A stretch of DNA of 64,000 nt from Sporosarcina limicola (GTDB lineage Bacteria; Bacillota; Bacilli; Bacillales_A; Planococcaceae). The position numbers and the translations under genes are program-made. Shown here piece after piece: positions 53,039-62,033 of the stretch. Every line of letters begins with the position of its first letter. The first letter of the stretch is position 1. The notes beneath the pieces were generated by a model. That model had not been told where the DNA came from. It ran no database searches and saw nothing but the letters and a program-made list of their open reading frames with translations. The stretch spans positions 1-64,000 of the forward strand of contig NZ_JADBEL010000008.1 of NCBI RefSeq assembly GCF_014873855.1, read 5' to 3'.

Positions 53039-53951
53039 GGTGTTTCACATCCTTTCCATTAATAGCGATGAACACATCGTCCAAACTTGATTTTCGTACT
53101 TCAAAGGATGTGATGAAGGATGTGTATTTCGAAAGAATCGAAATCGCATCAATCGTCTGTGCGAGTTGGATATGAAAAAGTGATTTCTCTTCTTTGAACT
53201 CGACACCATCCAGTAATAGCTGACTCCTTAGTTCGTCTTCATTGCTCGTCGTCATTATCAATTGATGGGAAGAATAAGCATTTTTTAGCTGTTCCGGCGT
53301 TCCCTTAGCAATAATGGAGCCCTCTTTCATGACGACAACATAATCTGAGTTTGCCGCTTCCTCAATATAATGTGTCGTTAAAAAAATGGTCATATGCGTA
53401 TCTCGCTGGAGTTGCAAAATCATTGCCCATATATTTTTGCGGCTCTGCGGGTCAAGACCTGTCGTAGGTTCGTCTAAAATTAAAATAGTCGGCTGATGAA
53501 TTAATGCACGTGCAATATCTGCTCGACGCTTTTGACCACCTGACAACTTGCCATAAGGACGATTCAAAAAGGAAGTGCAGTCCGTAATTTCTAAAACTCT
53601 TTGGATGGCTGCCTTACGTTCTTTTTTTGATAAACCATAAAAAGATCCCCGAATATGCAAGTTTTCTTTCACAGTTAGCAAGGAGTCCAACACACTTTCT
53701 TGAAAGACAACGCCGATTTGCTGTCGAATGGCATGATCTTGTTTTCCAACTGTAAGGCCATTCACAATTATTTCACCTTCATTTTGTTTTAATAGGGTAA
53801 GAATGATGGAAATAGTCGTTGATTTACCTGCCCCGTTTGTTCCTAAGAATGAAAAGAGTGAACCTTCTTCCACGTAAAAACTAATATCGTTTACCGCTTT
53901 TACTTTTTTGAATGATTTGGACAATCGTTTCACTTCAATGATTTTTCTCAT
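53022..53951 (-). CDS. ABC transporter ATP-binding protein
   Basis: A 309-residue ATPase. I start it at ATG 53951 because AAAGGAG lies upstream; the longer frame to 54029 overlaps the preceding gene without a site. Walker A is LGTNGAGKST, the signature is YGKLSGGQKRRADIARAL, Walker B is ILILDEPTTGLDP, and the switch histidine is in LTTHYIEEA. The C-terminal ~80 residues are the DrrA-like extension. It overlaps both the DUF3021 gene upstream and the permease gene downstream, so all are co-translated. Confidence 0.92.
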   Translation of the reverse strand: MRKIIEVKRLSKSFKKVKAVNDISFYVEEGSLFSFLGTNGAGKSTTISIILTLLKQNEGEIIVNGLTVGKQDHAIRQQIGVVFQESVLDSLLTVKENLHIRGSFYGLSKKERKAAIQRVLEITDCTSFLNRPYGKLSGGQKRRADIARALIHQPTILILDEPTTGLDPQSRKNIWAMILQLQRDTHMTIFLTTHYIEEAANSDYVVVMKEGSIIAKGTPEQLKNAYSSHQLIMTTSNEDELRSQLLLDGVEFKEEKSLFHIQLAQTIDAISILSKYTSFITSFEVRKSSLDDVFIAINGKDVKHHVGNC

Positions 53952-54366
53952 CAGACAATCTCCTTTTTTTACTTTGAATAGCCAAATTGATTTTTTTTGC
54001 GTCAAACAGATTTGCACCATACCCGACAATCATTACCACGGCGTATGTCATCAAGCCTATAAGGATAACTGCAAGGCTATTAGCCCAATTGAAGGGGAAA
54101 ATCTTGAAGACCGTTCCTGCAACAAGCAGTACAATAACAACATTGAATATCTCAAAAAGTTTAGAAACAACCGGGTGATTAAAAGGTAATAAATTCTTCA
54201 AATACATCAAACAGGTAATAGAAAAAGATATGATCAATATATTGAATGCCATTTGTTCTTTAAGAGGTGGGAAAGTCGAGAATGAGCTGAATAGTAGATA
54301 AAAAATAGTACTAACCGTAAAGGAGATACAGCCAAACACGATATGGAGAAATAAATTATTCAACAA
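53935..54366 (-). CDS. DUF3021 membrane protein
   Basis: A 143-residue protein with four predicted membrane helices and a basic C-terminus. The DUF3021 family regularly occurs beside a LytTR-domain regulator, as here (8 bp upstream). It overlaps the ATPase gene by 17 bp. In such pairs it is thought to act as the membrane partner that senses or modulates the LytTR protein; that role is inference from context. Confidence 0.85.
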   Translation of the reverse strand: MLNNLFLHIVFGCISFTVSTIFYLLFSSFSTFPPLKEQMAFNILIISFSITCLMYLKNLLPFNHPVVSKLFEIFNVVIVLLVAGTVFKIFPFNWANSLAVILIGLMTYAVVMIVGYGANLFDAKKINLAIQSKKRRLSDEKNH

Positions 54367-54374
54367 CTGTCACC

Positions 54375-54818
54375 TCAATTCAGAAATTTGTTTTTGAATG
54401 CCTTTGCATAGTGCCGATTGACAATCACTTTCTCACCATTCGAAAGCGTGGCCTCAAACTTCCCATTGAATAAGGCGCGCACATGTTCAACATACGCCGT
54501 ATTGACAATCAAGTTCTTGCTTATGCGAATAAAAGGGGTTTCCTGTAACAATTCTTCAAGCTCATACAATTTCAAAGTGCTTTCATACACTACTTTTTCA
54601 TCATAGAAAAATGTCTTGTTATCGATGGATTCGACATAGTACAAATTATATGCAATTAGCGAATGGGATCGCTCTTCATTCACACCGACTAGGGTGATGT
54701 AGTTCTGTTTGATGTGTTCAATTAGACTTGTAAGTCGACGATCGATTTCAGGACATTTAATAAGGATTTCAATGTCGGTATAGTCCTTGGAATCATCAAT
54801 TTTTAACCGGATCATCAT
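54375..54818 (-). CDS. LytTR-family transcriptional regulator
   Basis: A 147-residue regulator without a receiver domain. The start is ATG 54818 (or the adjacent ATG three bases later) behind GAAGGGCG. The LytTR DNA-binding domain covers about 50-145, with ITLVGVNEERSHSLIAYNL, FIRISKNLIVNTAYVEHV and GKFEATLSNGEKVIVNRHYA. It heads a four-gene operon with DUF3021, ATPase and permease genes and likely controls it. LytTR-DUF3021 pairs form stand-alone regulatory systems in Firmicutes. Confidence 0.87.
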   Translation of the reverse strand: MMIRLKIDDSKDYTDIEILIKCPEIDRRLTSLIEHIKQNYITLVGVNEERSHSLIAYNLYYVESIDNKTFFYDEKVVYESTLKLYELEELLQETPFIRISKNLIVNTAYVEHVRALFNGKFEATLSNGEKVIVNRHYAKAFKNKFLN

Positions 54819-55001
54819 CACGCCCTTCAGCAAATATTCTATAGTTAGAATCGTATCACGTGCCAGTAATGAGAACAATACTTCCTACGCAACCTGCATT
54901 TTTCACTACATAAGATGCAAGTTAGAGTGCTTAGGCATTTATTTACCGAGGGAAATCAGCTATGATGGTAGGAGCTAGTCATAAGAAATGGATGTGTTGT
55001 T

Positions 55002-56882
55002 ATGAGTCAATTGATCGTTGAAAATCTCACAAAGACAGTTGGAGAGAAAACGTTGTTCAACAATATAGATTTTACGGTTGTAAGTGGGGAAAAAGTGGGT
55101 CTTATCGGCATAAACGGAACAGGTAAGTCGACGTTATTGTCAATCATTGCAGGAATTGAAGAAGCTGACTCGATTTCGAAAGATCATCCGAATCGATACC
55201 GGATTGTATATTTACCGCAAGAACCGGAAGTTGACCTAGAACTTACGGTGATGGAAACGGTGTTCATGAGCGACGCACCCATCATCAAGGTCAATTTAGA
55301 GTATGAGCATGCACTTCAAGCACTTATGGCAGACCCGGAATCGACAGTGAATCAGGACCTCTACTCGAAGTTTCAAAATGAGATGGATGACCAATCCGCA
55401 TGGGATATAAATTCGAAAGCGCGGACGATTTTATCGAAACTAGGCATTGAAACGTTCGATAAAAAGATGAGCGAGCTTTCGGGTGGACAGAAAAAACGCG
55501 TAACGCTTGCAAAAGTGTTAATTGAACCTGCAGATCTCTTGCTGCTCGATGAACCGACAAACCATCTCGATGTAGATTCGATTATGTGGTTGTCAGACTA
55601 CTTGAAGAATGAGCAAGGGGCCGTTATCTTCGTAACTCATGATCGCTACTTCTTGGATGAACTATCTACCAATATTTATGAACTTGCGGATAAAACCTTA
55701 TATTCACATACAGGTAATTACGGAAATTATATTGAATCGAAAGTACTTCGTGAGGAAATGAATGCAGCGTCAGACGATAAGCTACGCAACCGTTACCGTT
55801 CTGAATTAAAGTGGATCAGACGTGGTGCGAAAGCGAGATCGACGAAACAAAAAGCACGAATTGGTCGTTTCGATGAACTGGCTGAGAAAGTAAAAAAGGA
55901 TAATTCGGGTGAGGAAATGGATGTTGCGCTCAAATCAACGCGGCTTGGTAAAAAAGTTATTGAAGCGATAGGCATTTCGAAATCATATGGTGGAAGAAAG
56001 GTCATTGATGAATTTTCATGCCTGCTTCAATCGGGTGACCGTATCGCTGTTGTCGGGCCTAATGGTGCTGGAAAAACGACGCTTTTGAATATGTTTTCTG
56101 AACAGATTAAACCAGATAGCGGCGTCATCGACAAAGGAACGACAGTAAAAATTGCTCATTTCCAACAACATACGCCACTAATGGACGAAAAGAAACGGAT
56201 TATCGAATATGTCCGTGATACATCGAATGATATTGAAGATGCAGACGGTGTGCATATTTCGGCTTCACAAATGTTGGAACGGTTTTTATTCCCAACAAAA
56301 GCACATGGTACACCAATCGGTAAATTATCCGGTGGAGAGCGGAAAAGGCTCTACTTACTGAAATTGCTGATGGAACAACCGAATGTTTTGCTATTGGATG
56401 AACCGACGAACGATCTTGACTTAGAAACGCTTTCCGTCCTTGAATCATTCATCGACTCATTCCCAGGCGTCGTTATTACAATTTCCCATGACCGCTTCTT
56501 CCTGGACCGAACATCGACTAAATTATGGGTGATGGACGGAACCGGAAACGTCGATACATGGTTTGGTATTTACACCGATTTCCTTGAAACGTATGTCCCT
56601 AAAGAGGTCGTCAAGCTGCAACCGGTTAGCGAGACTGTGAAGCCAGTTCAACAGCAACAAAAAAAGAAAATGACCTTTGCTGAGAAGAAAGAATATGAAA
56701 CAATCGAGTCAGATATTGCTACTATGGAAACTACGATTGAAGCGGCCGAAGCGGAAATGGCGGCCGCTGGCTCCGATTATGACAAACTAAGGGACCTGAC
56801 TGCGGCGCTCGACGAATTGAACGGGAAGTACGAGACGCTTATTGAGCGGTGGACCTATTTACAGGAAATAAACGAATCATAA
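55002..56882 (+). CDS. ABC-F family ATPase, Uup/YfmR type
   Basis: A 626-residue protein with two ABC domains. Walker A motifs are GINGTGKST and GPNGAGKTT; signatures are LSGGQKKRV and LSGGERKRL; Walker B regions are LLLDEPTNHLD and LLLDEPTNDLD. A linker (about 250-310, KARSTKQKARIGRFDEL) joins the domains. The C-terminal ~80 residues form a charged coiled coil, as in Uup and YfmR. The ABC-F group acts on ribosomes, for example relieving stalls at difficult peptides, and needs no membrane partner. The cvfC-type gene begins 18 bp after its stop. Confidence 0.88.
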   Translation: MSQLIVENLTKTVGEKTLFNNIDFTVVSGEKVGLIGINGTGKSTLLSIIAGIEEADSISKDHPNRYRIVYLPQEPEVDLELTVMETVFMSDAPIIKVNLEYEHALQALMADPESTVNQDLYSKFQNEMDDQSAWDINSKARTILSKLGIETFDKKMSELSGGQKKRVTLAKVLIEPADLLLLDEPTNHLDVDSIMWLSDYLKNEQGAVIFVTHDRYFLDELSTNIYELADKTLYSHTGNYGNYIESKVLREEMNAASDDKLRNRYRSELKWIRRGAKARSTKQKARIGRFDELAEKVKKDNSGEEMDVALKSTRLGKKVIEAIGISKSYGGRKVIDEFSCLLQSGDRIAVVGPNGAGKTTLLNMFSEQIKPDSGVIDKGTTVKIAHFQQHTPLMDEKKRIIEYVRDTSNDIEDADGVHISASQMLERFLFPTKAHGTPIGKLSGGERKRLYLLKLLMEQPNVLLLDEPTNDLDLETLSVLESFIDSFPGVVITISHDRFFLDRTSTKLWVMDGTGNVDTWFGIYTDFLETYVPKEVVKLQPVSETVKPVQQQQKKKMTFAEKKEYETIESDIATMETTIEAAEAEMAAAGSDYDKLRDLTAALDELNGKYETLIERWTYLQEINES

Positions 56883-56899
56883 TGAGGGGAGCAAACCCA

Positions 56900-58033
56900 T
56901 TGAAAATTGTAACGATTGAACCGACACCAAGTCCGAATTCCATGAAAGTCGTACTCGATACAGAGTTGCCATCAGGTACGAGTCATAATTATAAAAAGGT
57001 CGACGCAGAAACCGCTTCGCATCCCATCTCCGCATTGCTGGCCATCAACGGCATTAAAGGAATCTATCATGTGATGAATTTCATGGCTGTTGAACGGGTA
57101 GGAAACGTCGCGTGGGAATCGATTCTCGCTGATGTCCAAGCTGTTTTTAACGATGAACAGGGCAAACAAACGGGAATAGAAGAGGAAATCGACGATAATT
57201 ATGGTGAAGTCTACGTTCATGTTCAAACCTATAAAGACATCCCGTTACATGTGAAAGTGTTCGATAGCAATTCTGAAGAACGTGTTGGGCTAAGCGAACG
57301 GTTCGTCAAAGCGATGGAAGCGGTACACAGCACGGAAGTAGAAAACTATATTCTGCTGCGCAAATGGGCAGACTATGGAATCCGTTACGGTGAGAAAACG
57401 GATATCTGCCAAACAGTTATCCAAGAAATTGAGGCGGCATATCCAGAGGGGCGCTTGCAAGAGATTATTCGTCAAGCGAATGAAGGGCAAACGGCAATAA
57501 TCCAGCGCGGCAGAAAAATTTCGCTAGAAGAATTTGCTGTCGATGCTTGGGAGACGAGATTCCAATTGCTTGACCAAATGCCTGATCCGGATATGTCGGA
57601 CGCTACGCTTCTGGATTGTGCACTTGATGATGAAAAGATGTCAATCCGACGTCTTGCAACCATCTATCTTGGCATGATTGAGGATGAAGCAGTCATTCCT
57701 TTTATCGAGAAAGCGCTCAAAGACAAAAGCTGGGCAGTCCGTCGTACGGCGGGTGATTGCATGAGTGATCTTGGGTTTGAAGGTTTCGAACAAGCTGCAA
57801 TTGAAGCGTTGAAAGATAAAAACAAACTTGTCCGCTGGCGGGCGGCAATGTTCTTATATGAAACTGGAACTGAAAAAGCGCTTCCTGCTTTGAAAGAGGT
57901 AGAAAATGACCCTGAATTTGAAGTGAAACTCCAAATTCGTATGGCAATTGCGCGGATTGAAGAAGGCGAAGGTGCCAAAGGTTCTGTTTGGAAACAGATG
58001 ACAGAAGCACGGTTGACTTCACAGGAGAAATGA
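56900..58033 (+). CDS. CvfC-like protein: Nfu N-domain plus HEAT repeats
   Basis: A 377-residue protein. I choose TTG 56900 (MKIVTIEPTPSPNSMKV) because GAGGGGAG lies eight bases upstream; ATG 56882 overlaps the preceding stop and has no site. Residues 1-90 are a scaffold Nfu/NifU N-terminal domain (EPTPSPNSMKVVL, HPISALLAINGIKGIYHVM). Residues 200-375 are HEAT/PBS-type repeats (SIRRLATIYLGMIEDEAVIP, SWAVRRTAGDCMSDLGFEGF, LVRWRAAMFLYETGTEKALP). It resembles the staphylococcal conserved virulence factor C. It is paired with the ABC-F gene and ends at a terminator. The molecular role is unsettled. Confidence 0.82.
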   Translation: MKIVTIEPTPSPNSMKVVLDTELPSGTSHNYKKVDAETASHPISALLAINGIKGIYHVMNFMAVERVGNVAWESILADVQAVFNDEQGKQTGIEEEIDDNYGEVYVHVQTYKDIPLHVKVFDSNSEERVGLSERFVKAMEAVHSTEVENYILLRKWADYGIRYGEKTDICQTVIQEIEAAYPEGRLQEIIRQANEGQTAIIQRGRKISLEEFAVDAWETRFQLLDQMPDPDMSDATLLDCALDDEKMSIRRLATIYLGMIEDEAVIPFIEKALKDKSWAVRRTAGDCMSDLGFEGFEQAAIEALKDKNKLVRWRAAMFLYETGTEKALPALKEVENDPEFEVKLQIRMAIARIEEGEGAKGSVWKQMTEARLTSQEK

Positions 58034-58035
58034 GA

Positions 58036-58082
58036 ATAACGTTAGCGGATGTGTATTACTCATATTCCGCTAACGTTTTTTT
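58036..58082 (+). terminator. Terminator after the CvfC-like gene
   Basis: AACGTTAGCGGA and TCCGCTAACGTT arms with a T tract directly after the stop codon. Confidence 0.88.
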
Positions 58083-58179
58083 ACTTCATTTAGCAGAAGT
58101 CTACCGCTTTAATAAGTGGTGAGGTGAATGCAAAGTGTAGACAATTCGGTGAGGGGTCAAACCCCTGTTGAATAAAGTT

Positions 58180-58270
58180 AAAGCCTCCGGCGGATGCTAT
58201 GGATTTTGAAAGGAGTCAATTGAGCAAGCTCAATTCAAAATCCCGGCGCAAATACGCCGAGGCGTATTTG
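58180..58270. repeat. Hairpin-rich element of unknown class
   Basis: An inverted repeat GGATTTTGAA...TTCAAAATCC (58201-58243) encloses a smaller TCAATTGAGC/GCTCAATT pair. It is flanked by GCCTCCGGCGG on the left and CGCCGAGGCG on the right. It is GC-richer than its surroundings and precedes the 58298 gene. It may be a short dispersed repeat or an RNA structure in the leader. Confidence 0.45.
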
Positions 58271-58297
58271 ATTAATCAAAAAGTTGGAGGAGAACAA

Positions 58298-58723
58298 ATG
58301 AAATTATTGAAATTTCTCTTCGTTACAGTACTAATTCTCTGTGGTGCTGGATATGGCGTTTTTTATTTCGGTACAAATATTGCATCTGAAAAAATAATGG
58401 ATGCTGTAACTGTTGAATTAGAAAACAGCGGACAATTAAAAGAAATTAAGCAAATGGTGAAAAATGATCCTGAATTGAAGCGTTTTATCGAAGAGGGTTC
58501 AACGATTGATCAAAAGAATCTTCCTTTTACGACAAAGGAGCAGGCAACAAGGGCATTAATTGGGAAAATTGGTTTAAGCGAAATCCAAGATATTCAGGCT
58601 AAAGCACAAAAGGGAATGTCGAATGATGAAATTCAGGAGTTGTTAAAAGATATTGAAGGAAAGCTCACAGAGGAAGAAATCTTAGCGCTAAAGGTAATCG
58701 CCTATAAAGAATTCCTTAAATAG
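58298..58723 (+). CDS. Hypothetical membrane-anchored helical protein
   Basis: A 141-residue protein from ATG 58298 behind GGAGGAG; the longer upstream frame passes through a hairpin element and is not credible. One N-terminal membrane anchor (FLFVTVLILCGAGYGVFYFG) is followed by an external helical domain with EIKQMVKNDPELKRFIEEG and SNDEIQELLKDIEGKLTEEE. No catalytic motif is visible. It is a single gene and the family is not recognised. Confidence 0.68.
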   Translation: MKLLKFLFVTVLILCGAGYGVFYFGTNIASEKIMDAVTVELENSGQLKEIKQMVKNDPELKRFIEEGSTIDQKNLPFTTKEQATRALIGKIGLSEIQDIQAKAQKGMSNDEIQELLKDIEGKLTEEEILALKVIAYKEFLK

Positions 58724-58785
58724 TGACTCTGTTAAATCCAGTAATTTTGGTTAAGGAAATTACTACAAGAGGTAGGTCTAGACAA

Positions 58786-58834
58786 TAGGGGCGATTCGAA
58801 ACGATGCACAACGTTTCGAATCGCCTTTCTTTCA
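58786..58834 (+). terminator. Terminator after the 58298 gene
   Basis: GGCGATTCGAAAC and GTTTCGAATCGCC arms followed by T-rich sequence. Confidence 0.85.
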
Positions 58835-58942
58835 TACTGTGTATTTTACTGATATAGTAAAGAGCTTGTGATCTACGATAGTAGACACTTCATCGCTTGC
58901 TCACGCATTTGAAGTTCAGTTGGAGAAAGGTTGTTATCGAAC

Positions 58943-60142
58943 ATGGAACCATTAACAGGATCAAAACGATTAAAACTAGCATTACTCCTTGGAACGCTTG
59001 CGGCAATGGGGCCATTATCGATTGATATGTATTTGCCTTCATTTCCTACAATAGTAGGTGCTTTTGATACAACAGCTTCCTTCGTACAGGTCAGCTTAAC
59101 TGCCTGCCTCTTAGGAATCGGGTTGGGACAACTCATTTTAGGACCGATGAGTGACGTACGTGGTCGGAAGAAGCCATTGATAATTGGACTTGCCGTTTAT
59201 TTCCTGGCATCCATCGCATGTGCTTTTGCACCGAATATCGGATTCTTTATTGCAGCACGTTTCCTGCAAGGATTCGCGGCATCCGCCGGCATTGTTATTT
59301 CTAGGGCGGTAGTCCGAGACGTCTATAGTGGACGGGAATTGACAAAGTTTTTTGCATTACTCATGCTCGTCAATAATTTGGCACCCATTCTTGCTCCGGT
59401 ACTTGGAGGTGGGATTCTCGCTTTCACTGACTGGACAGGTGTATTTATCGTGTTAAGTGCAATCGGCTTATTATTATTTAGCATTGTATTATGGAAAATG
59501 GACGAAACGCTGCCTGTACAAAAGCGTGTTCCGAGTAATCTTTCCCATACATTGAAAAACTTTTTGTCCTTACTCAAAAATCGGCAGTTTATGGGGTACG
59601 CGTTTGCACAAGGTTTCATCATGGCAGGTATCTTCGCTTACGTTGCCGGAACACCCTTTGTCTATCAAAATATTTATGGTGTTTCTCCGCAGATGTTCAG
59701 CTTGTTATTCGGTATGAACGGATTGGGACTCATTATCGGAACACAAATAGTAGGGCGTCTAACGGGTCTTGTATCTGAAAAACGATTTTTAGAGACGGGT
59801 TTATTCATATCAATCTCTTCAGGTACGTTGCTGCTGATTGCCGTATTATTGAATGGACCACTTATCACAATCGTTATACCGATATTCTTTTTTGTTGCAT
59901 CAATTGGTGTCATTTCGACATCATCCTTTTCGCTGGCTATGGAATCACAAGGTCATATTGCAGGAAGTGCTTCTGCATTACTCGGTTTATTACCCTTCAT
60001 TCTCGGATCGATTACAGCACCTCTTGTAGGGATAGCGGGTGAATGGACGGCGATTCCGATGGGGGTTATCATCTTCTCCGCGAGTTTAATAGCTGTCCTT
60101 GCGTATTTTGGATTAACGAGAAAAGGAATTGAAGAAAACTAA
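58943..60142 (+). CDS. Bcr/CflA-family drug efflux MFS transporter
   Basis: A 399-residue protein with 12 membrane helices. I start it at ATG 58943 (MEPLTGSKRLKLALL); TTG 58931 is possible. Family motifs are PLSIDMYLPSFPTI in helix 1, GPMSDVRGRKKPLIIG (motif A of MFS antiporters) and RFLQGFAASAGIVISRAVVR (motif B). It probably exports drugs such as bicyclomycin-type compounds by proton antiport; the actual substrate is unknown. It is a single gene with a terminator at 60147. Confidence 0.9.
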   Translation: MEPLTGSKRLKLALLLGTLAAMGPLSIDMYLPSFPTIVGAFDTTASFVQVSLTACLLGIGLGQLILGPMSDVRGRKKPLIIGLAVYFLASIACAFAPNIGFFIAARFLQGFAASAGIVISRAVVRDVYSGRELTKFFALLMLVNNLAPILAPVLGGGILAFTDWTGVFIVLSAIGLLLFSIVLWKMDETLPVQKRVPSNLSHTLKNFLSLLKNRQFMGYAFAQGFIMAGIFAYVAGTPFVYQNIYGVSPQMFSLLFGMNGLGLIIGTQIVGRLTGLVSEKRFLETGLFISISSGTLLLIAVLLNGPLITIVIPIFFFVASIGVISTSSFSLAMESQGHIAGSASALLGLLPFILGSITAPLVGIAGEWTAIPMGVIIFSASLIAVLAYFGLTRKGIEEN

Positions 60143-60146
60143 CGGA

Positions 60147-60178
60147 AGCCGTCTACTCAAATGAGTAGGCGGCTGTTT
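60147..60178 (+). terminator. Terminator after the Bcr/CflA gene
   Basis: AGCCGTCTACTCA and TGAGTAGGCGGCT arms followed by TTTT. Confidence 0.78.
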
Positions 60179-60267
60179 TCTATCCTACGATGAACGTCCA
60201 ATCACTGTTGTGTAACTCCTGAATATAATGGAATACCCGTGAAGTGAGGGGGTTAGGGGGAAGAAAA

Positions 60268-60711
60268 TTGAAAGAGGTTATCATCGCATTAGTTAGTTCT
60301 TCAATAGCAATCGTGATTACAAGCTTTTTTAATTATCATTTTCAATTAATGAAAGAAATTCGAAATGAATCTGTTAAATATAAAACAGAGATTTTAAAAA
60401 GCGTTTACACACCCATTTTAAAAATACTCGTAGCAGTTGTTGTGCCTGGGGATGGGTATGATGGGATTACAAAAGAAACTCTGTTTGAAATTGAAGACAT
60501 TATAAAAAGAAACTACGAATTAGTGGATCCCGATTTAGATTCAATTATTTGGTTATTAAAAAAAGAAGTAAGGGTAGAGCATTACGAAGAAAGCTCGAAA
60601 TTATTCGATAAAAATAAAAAGTTACTATGCCATGTTGAACATAATTTTAACTTTTACAGGAAACGGCTAGGATTACCCTTTGATAAGGTTAAAATCAAAA
60701 AGGTTTTTTAA
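60268..60711 (+). CDS. Hypothetical single-helix membrane protein
   Basis: A 147-residue protein from TTG 60268 behind GGGGGAAG. One N-terminal helix (EVIIALVSSSIAIVITSFF) is followed by a charged cytoplasmic domain, e.g. EIRNESVKYKTEILKSVYTP and FEIEDIIKRNYELVDPDLDS. There is no catalytic motif. It lies before the amidase gene but a 200-bp gap without a terminator separates them. Similar small proteins occur in mobile DNA of Bacillales; I do not recognise the family. Confidence 0.6.
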   Translation: MKEVIIALVSSSIAIVITSFFNYHFQLMKEIRNESVKYKTEILKSVYTPILKILVAVVVPGDGYDGITKETLFEIEDIIKRNYELVDPDLDSIIWLLKKEVRVEHYEESSKLFDKNKKLLCHVEHNFNFYRKRLGLPFDKVKIKKVF

Positions 60712-60920
60712 CTGTAGCATGAAAAAATGATAAATCGTTCACTGTATAATTAGAAAATTTACGCTATCAAGGCATCATCTTTTTTAGCCAAAAATGGACA
60801 AGTGCCGCCATTTAAAAACGCAGAGTGAATAGGATATAAAGAAAAGTATTTTTAGTTTGTCGCCCCGATTTTAAAAACAGTAATACTTTTTAACTAGTAC
60901 ACGGAGAGGAGGTATCACTA

Positions 60921-61727
60921 ATGGTTAAAATCGTAATCGACGCAGGACATGGATTTAACACACCTGGCAAGCGTTCTCCAGATGACGAGCGAGAGTGGTC
61001 GTTTAACAATAAAGTAGCAAACTATACAATTGCTAAGCTAAAGACATACAAAGATGTGGAAATCCTTCGTGTGGATGACCCAACTGGCAAGAGCGATGTT
61101 CCACTTAGAACGCGGACGGACCTCGCTAACAAATGGAAAGCCGATGTTTACGCATCCATCCATCATAATGCCTTAGCGGGGGAATGGGGTAAACACAGCG
61201 GTATCGAAACCTACACGATGGACAACCCAACAGCGAATCCTAAATCAATCGAAATTGCCGGCGCCGTTCATCCCCGGGTTGTCCTGGCTATGGGGATAAG
61301 TGATCGTGGGATGAAGCGAGCGAACTTTCACGTTCTACGGGAGTCTGCTATGCCGGCCTTCTTAAGTGAAGGGGGCTTTATGGATTCCGAAGTTGATATA
61401 ACTAAATTACGGGATAAAAATTACTTGAAAGCGCAGGGCGAGGCAATCGCGGAAGGGTTGGCTGTATACTTTAAGTTGCAGTTGAAAGCTACCCCGGAAG
61501 GTAATTCTCCACCTCCAAAGAAAGGAGTGAGTAATTTGTATAAACCATCTTCGCAATCGATTGTTAATTCGACATCCGCTGTCTTTAAACGACTTGAAGG
61601 TAAGGAAGAAGGAACGTTATCACCAACATGGCGCGAAAAGTTAGTGAATGGGACGTTGACGGATTCGGATGCAATCGGGATCTTGTATGTAGCACTTGAC
61701 TGTGGGCTATTAGAGGAAAGAAAATAA
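60921..61727 (+). CDS. N-acetylmuramoyl-L-alanine amidase, endolysin-like
   Basis: A 268-residue Amidase_3 enzyme behind GAGAGGAGG. Residues 1-180 form the catalytic domain: VIDAGHGFNTPG, the second zinc residue around DDEREWSFNN, SIHHNALAGEW, and the catalytic glutamate in FLSEGGFMDS. It lacks a signal peptide, as phage endolysins do. The C-terminal domain (about 206-268) is a likely cell-wall binder, reading VFKRLEGKEEGTLSPTWREK. Between the domains an internal AAAGGAG is followed eight bases later by an in-frame TTG (61536), a possible second start. No holin is adjacent. Confidence 0.88.
   Translation: MVKIVIDAGHGFNTPGKRSPDDEREWSFNNKVANYTIAKLKTYKDVEILRVDDPTGKSDVPLRTRTDLANKWKADVYASIHHNALAGEWGKHSGIETYTMDNPTANPKSIEIAGAVHPRVVLAMGISDRGMKRANFHVLRESAMPAFLSEGGFMDSEVDITKLRDKNYLKAQGEAIAEGLAVYFKLQLKATPEGNSPPPKKGVSNLYKPSSQSIVNSTSAVFKRLEGKEEGTLSPTWREKLVNGTLTDSDAIGILYVALDCGLLEERK
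61521..61538 (+). promoter_or_regulatory. Internal ribosome binding site and start in the amidase gene
   Basis: AAAGGAG (61521-61527) is eight bases before TTG 61536, in frame with the amidase. Initiation here would make a 63-residue wall-binding domain alone. The site sits exactly at the domain linker. Confidence 0.5.
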
Positions 61728-61736
61728 GTTTTTTGA

Positions 61737-61777
61737 AAACAGCCGCCCGCTCAGGTGAGTCGCGGCTGTTTTTTTCT
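61737..61777 (+). terminator. Terminator after the amidase gene
   Basis: AAACAGCCGC and GCGGCTGTTT arms followed by a long T run, ten bases past the stop. Confidence 0.85.
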
Positions 61778-61890
61778 GACAAAACGATTTTTGCATTTCC
61801 GATTGCATCGATGATTGTTGCCAAATTGTTAGTTGTTTCAAAAGGGACCGCAAAAGCATTAATGGCTTCTTCAAGTGAACAGTTTATTTG
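61778..61890 (-). pseudogene. 5' fragment of an erythromycin-esterase-like gene
   Basis: A minus-strand frame reads SLEEAINAFAVPFETTNNLA and TIIDAIGNAKIVLSE, the N-terminal block of erythromycin esterase-family proteins, in which a similar stretch continues into GEASHGTHE. Here it breaks off at the amidase terminator. About 37 codons are left. Confidence 0.5.
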
Positions 61891-62033
61891 TAAGACCCCT
61901 TTTCTGCGAAGGTTTTATGAAAGTAGGCCTGAAAAAGGATATGTTACCCATCGTAAGTAATGAATATATGATAGATGACGTTAATACTGTATAATTGAGA
62001 TAAATTAAGGAAATCAAAAAAGGGGTGATTAAT

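Noticed and set aside
51385-61727. Prophage lysis cassette from holin-like and endolysin-like genes
   Set aside because: They are almost 10 kb apart, with ordinary chromosomal genes between and no capsid, tail or integrase genes.
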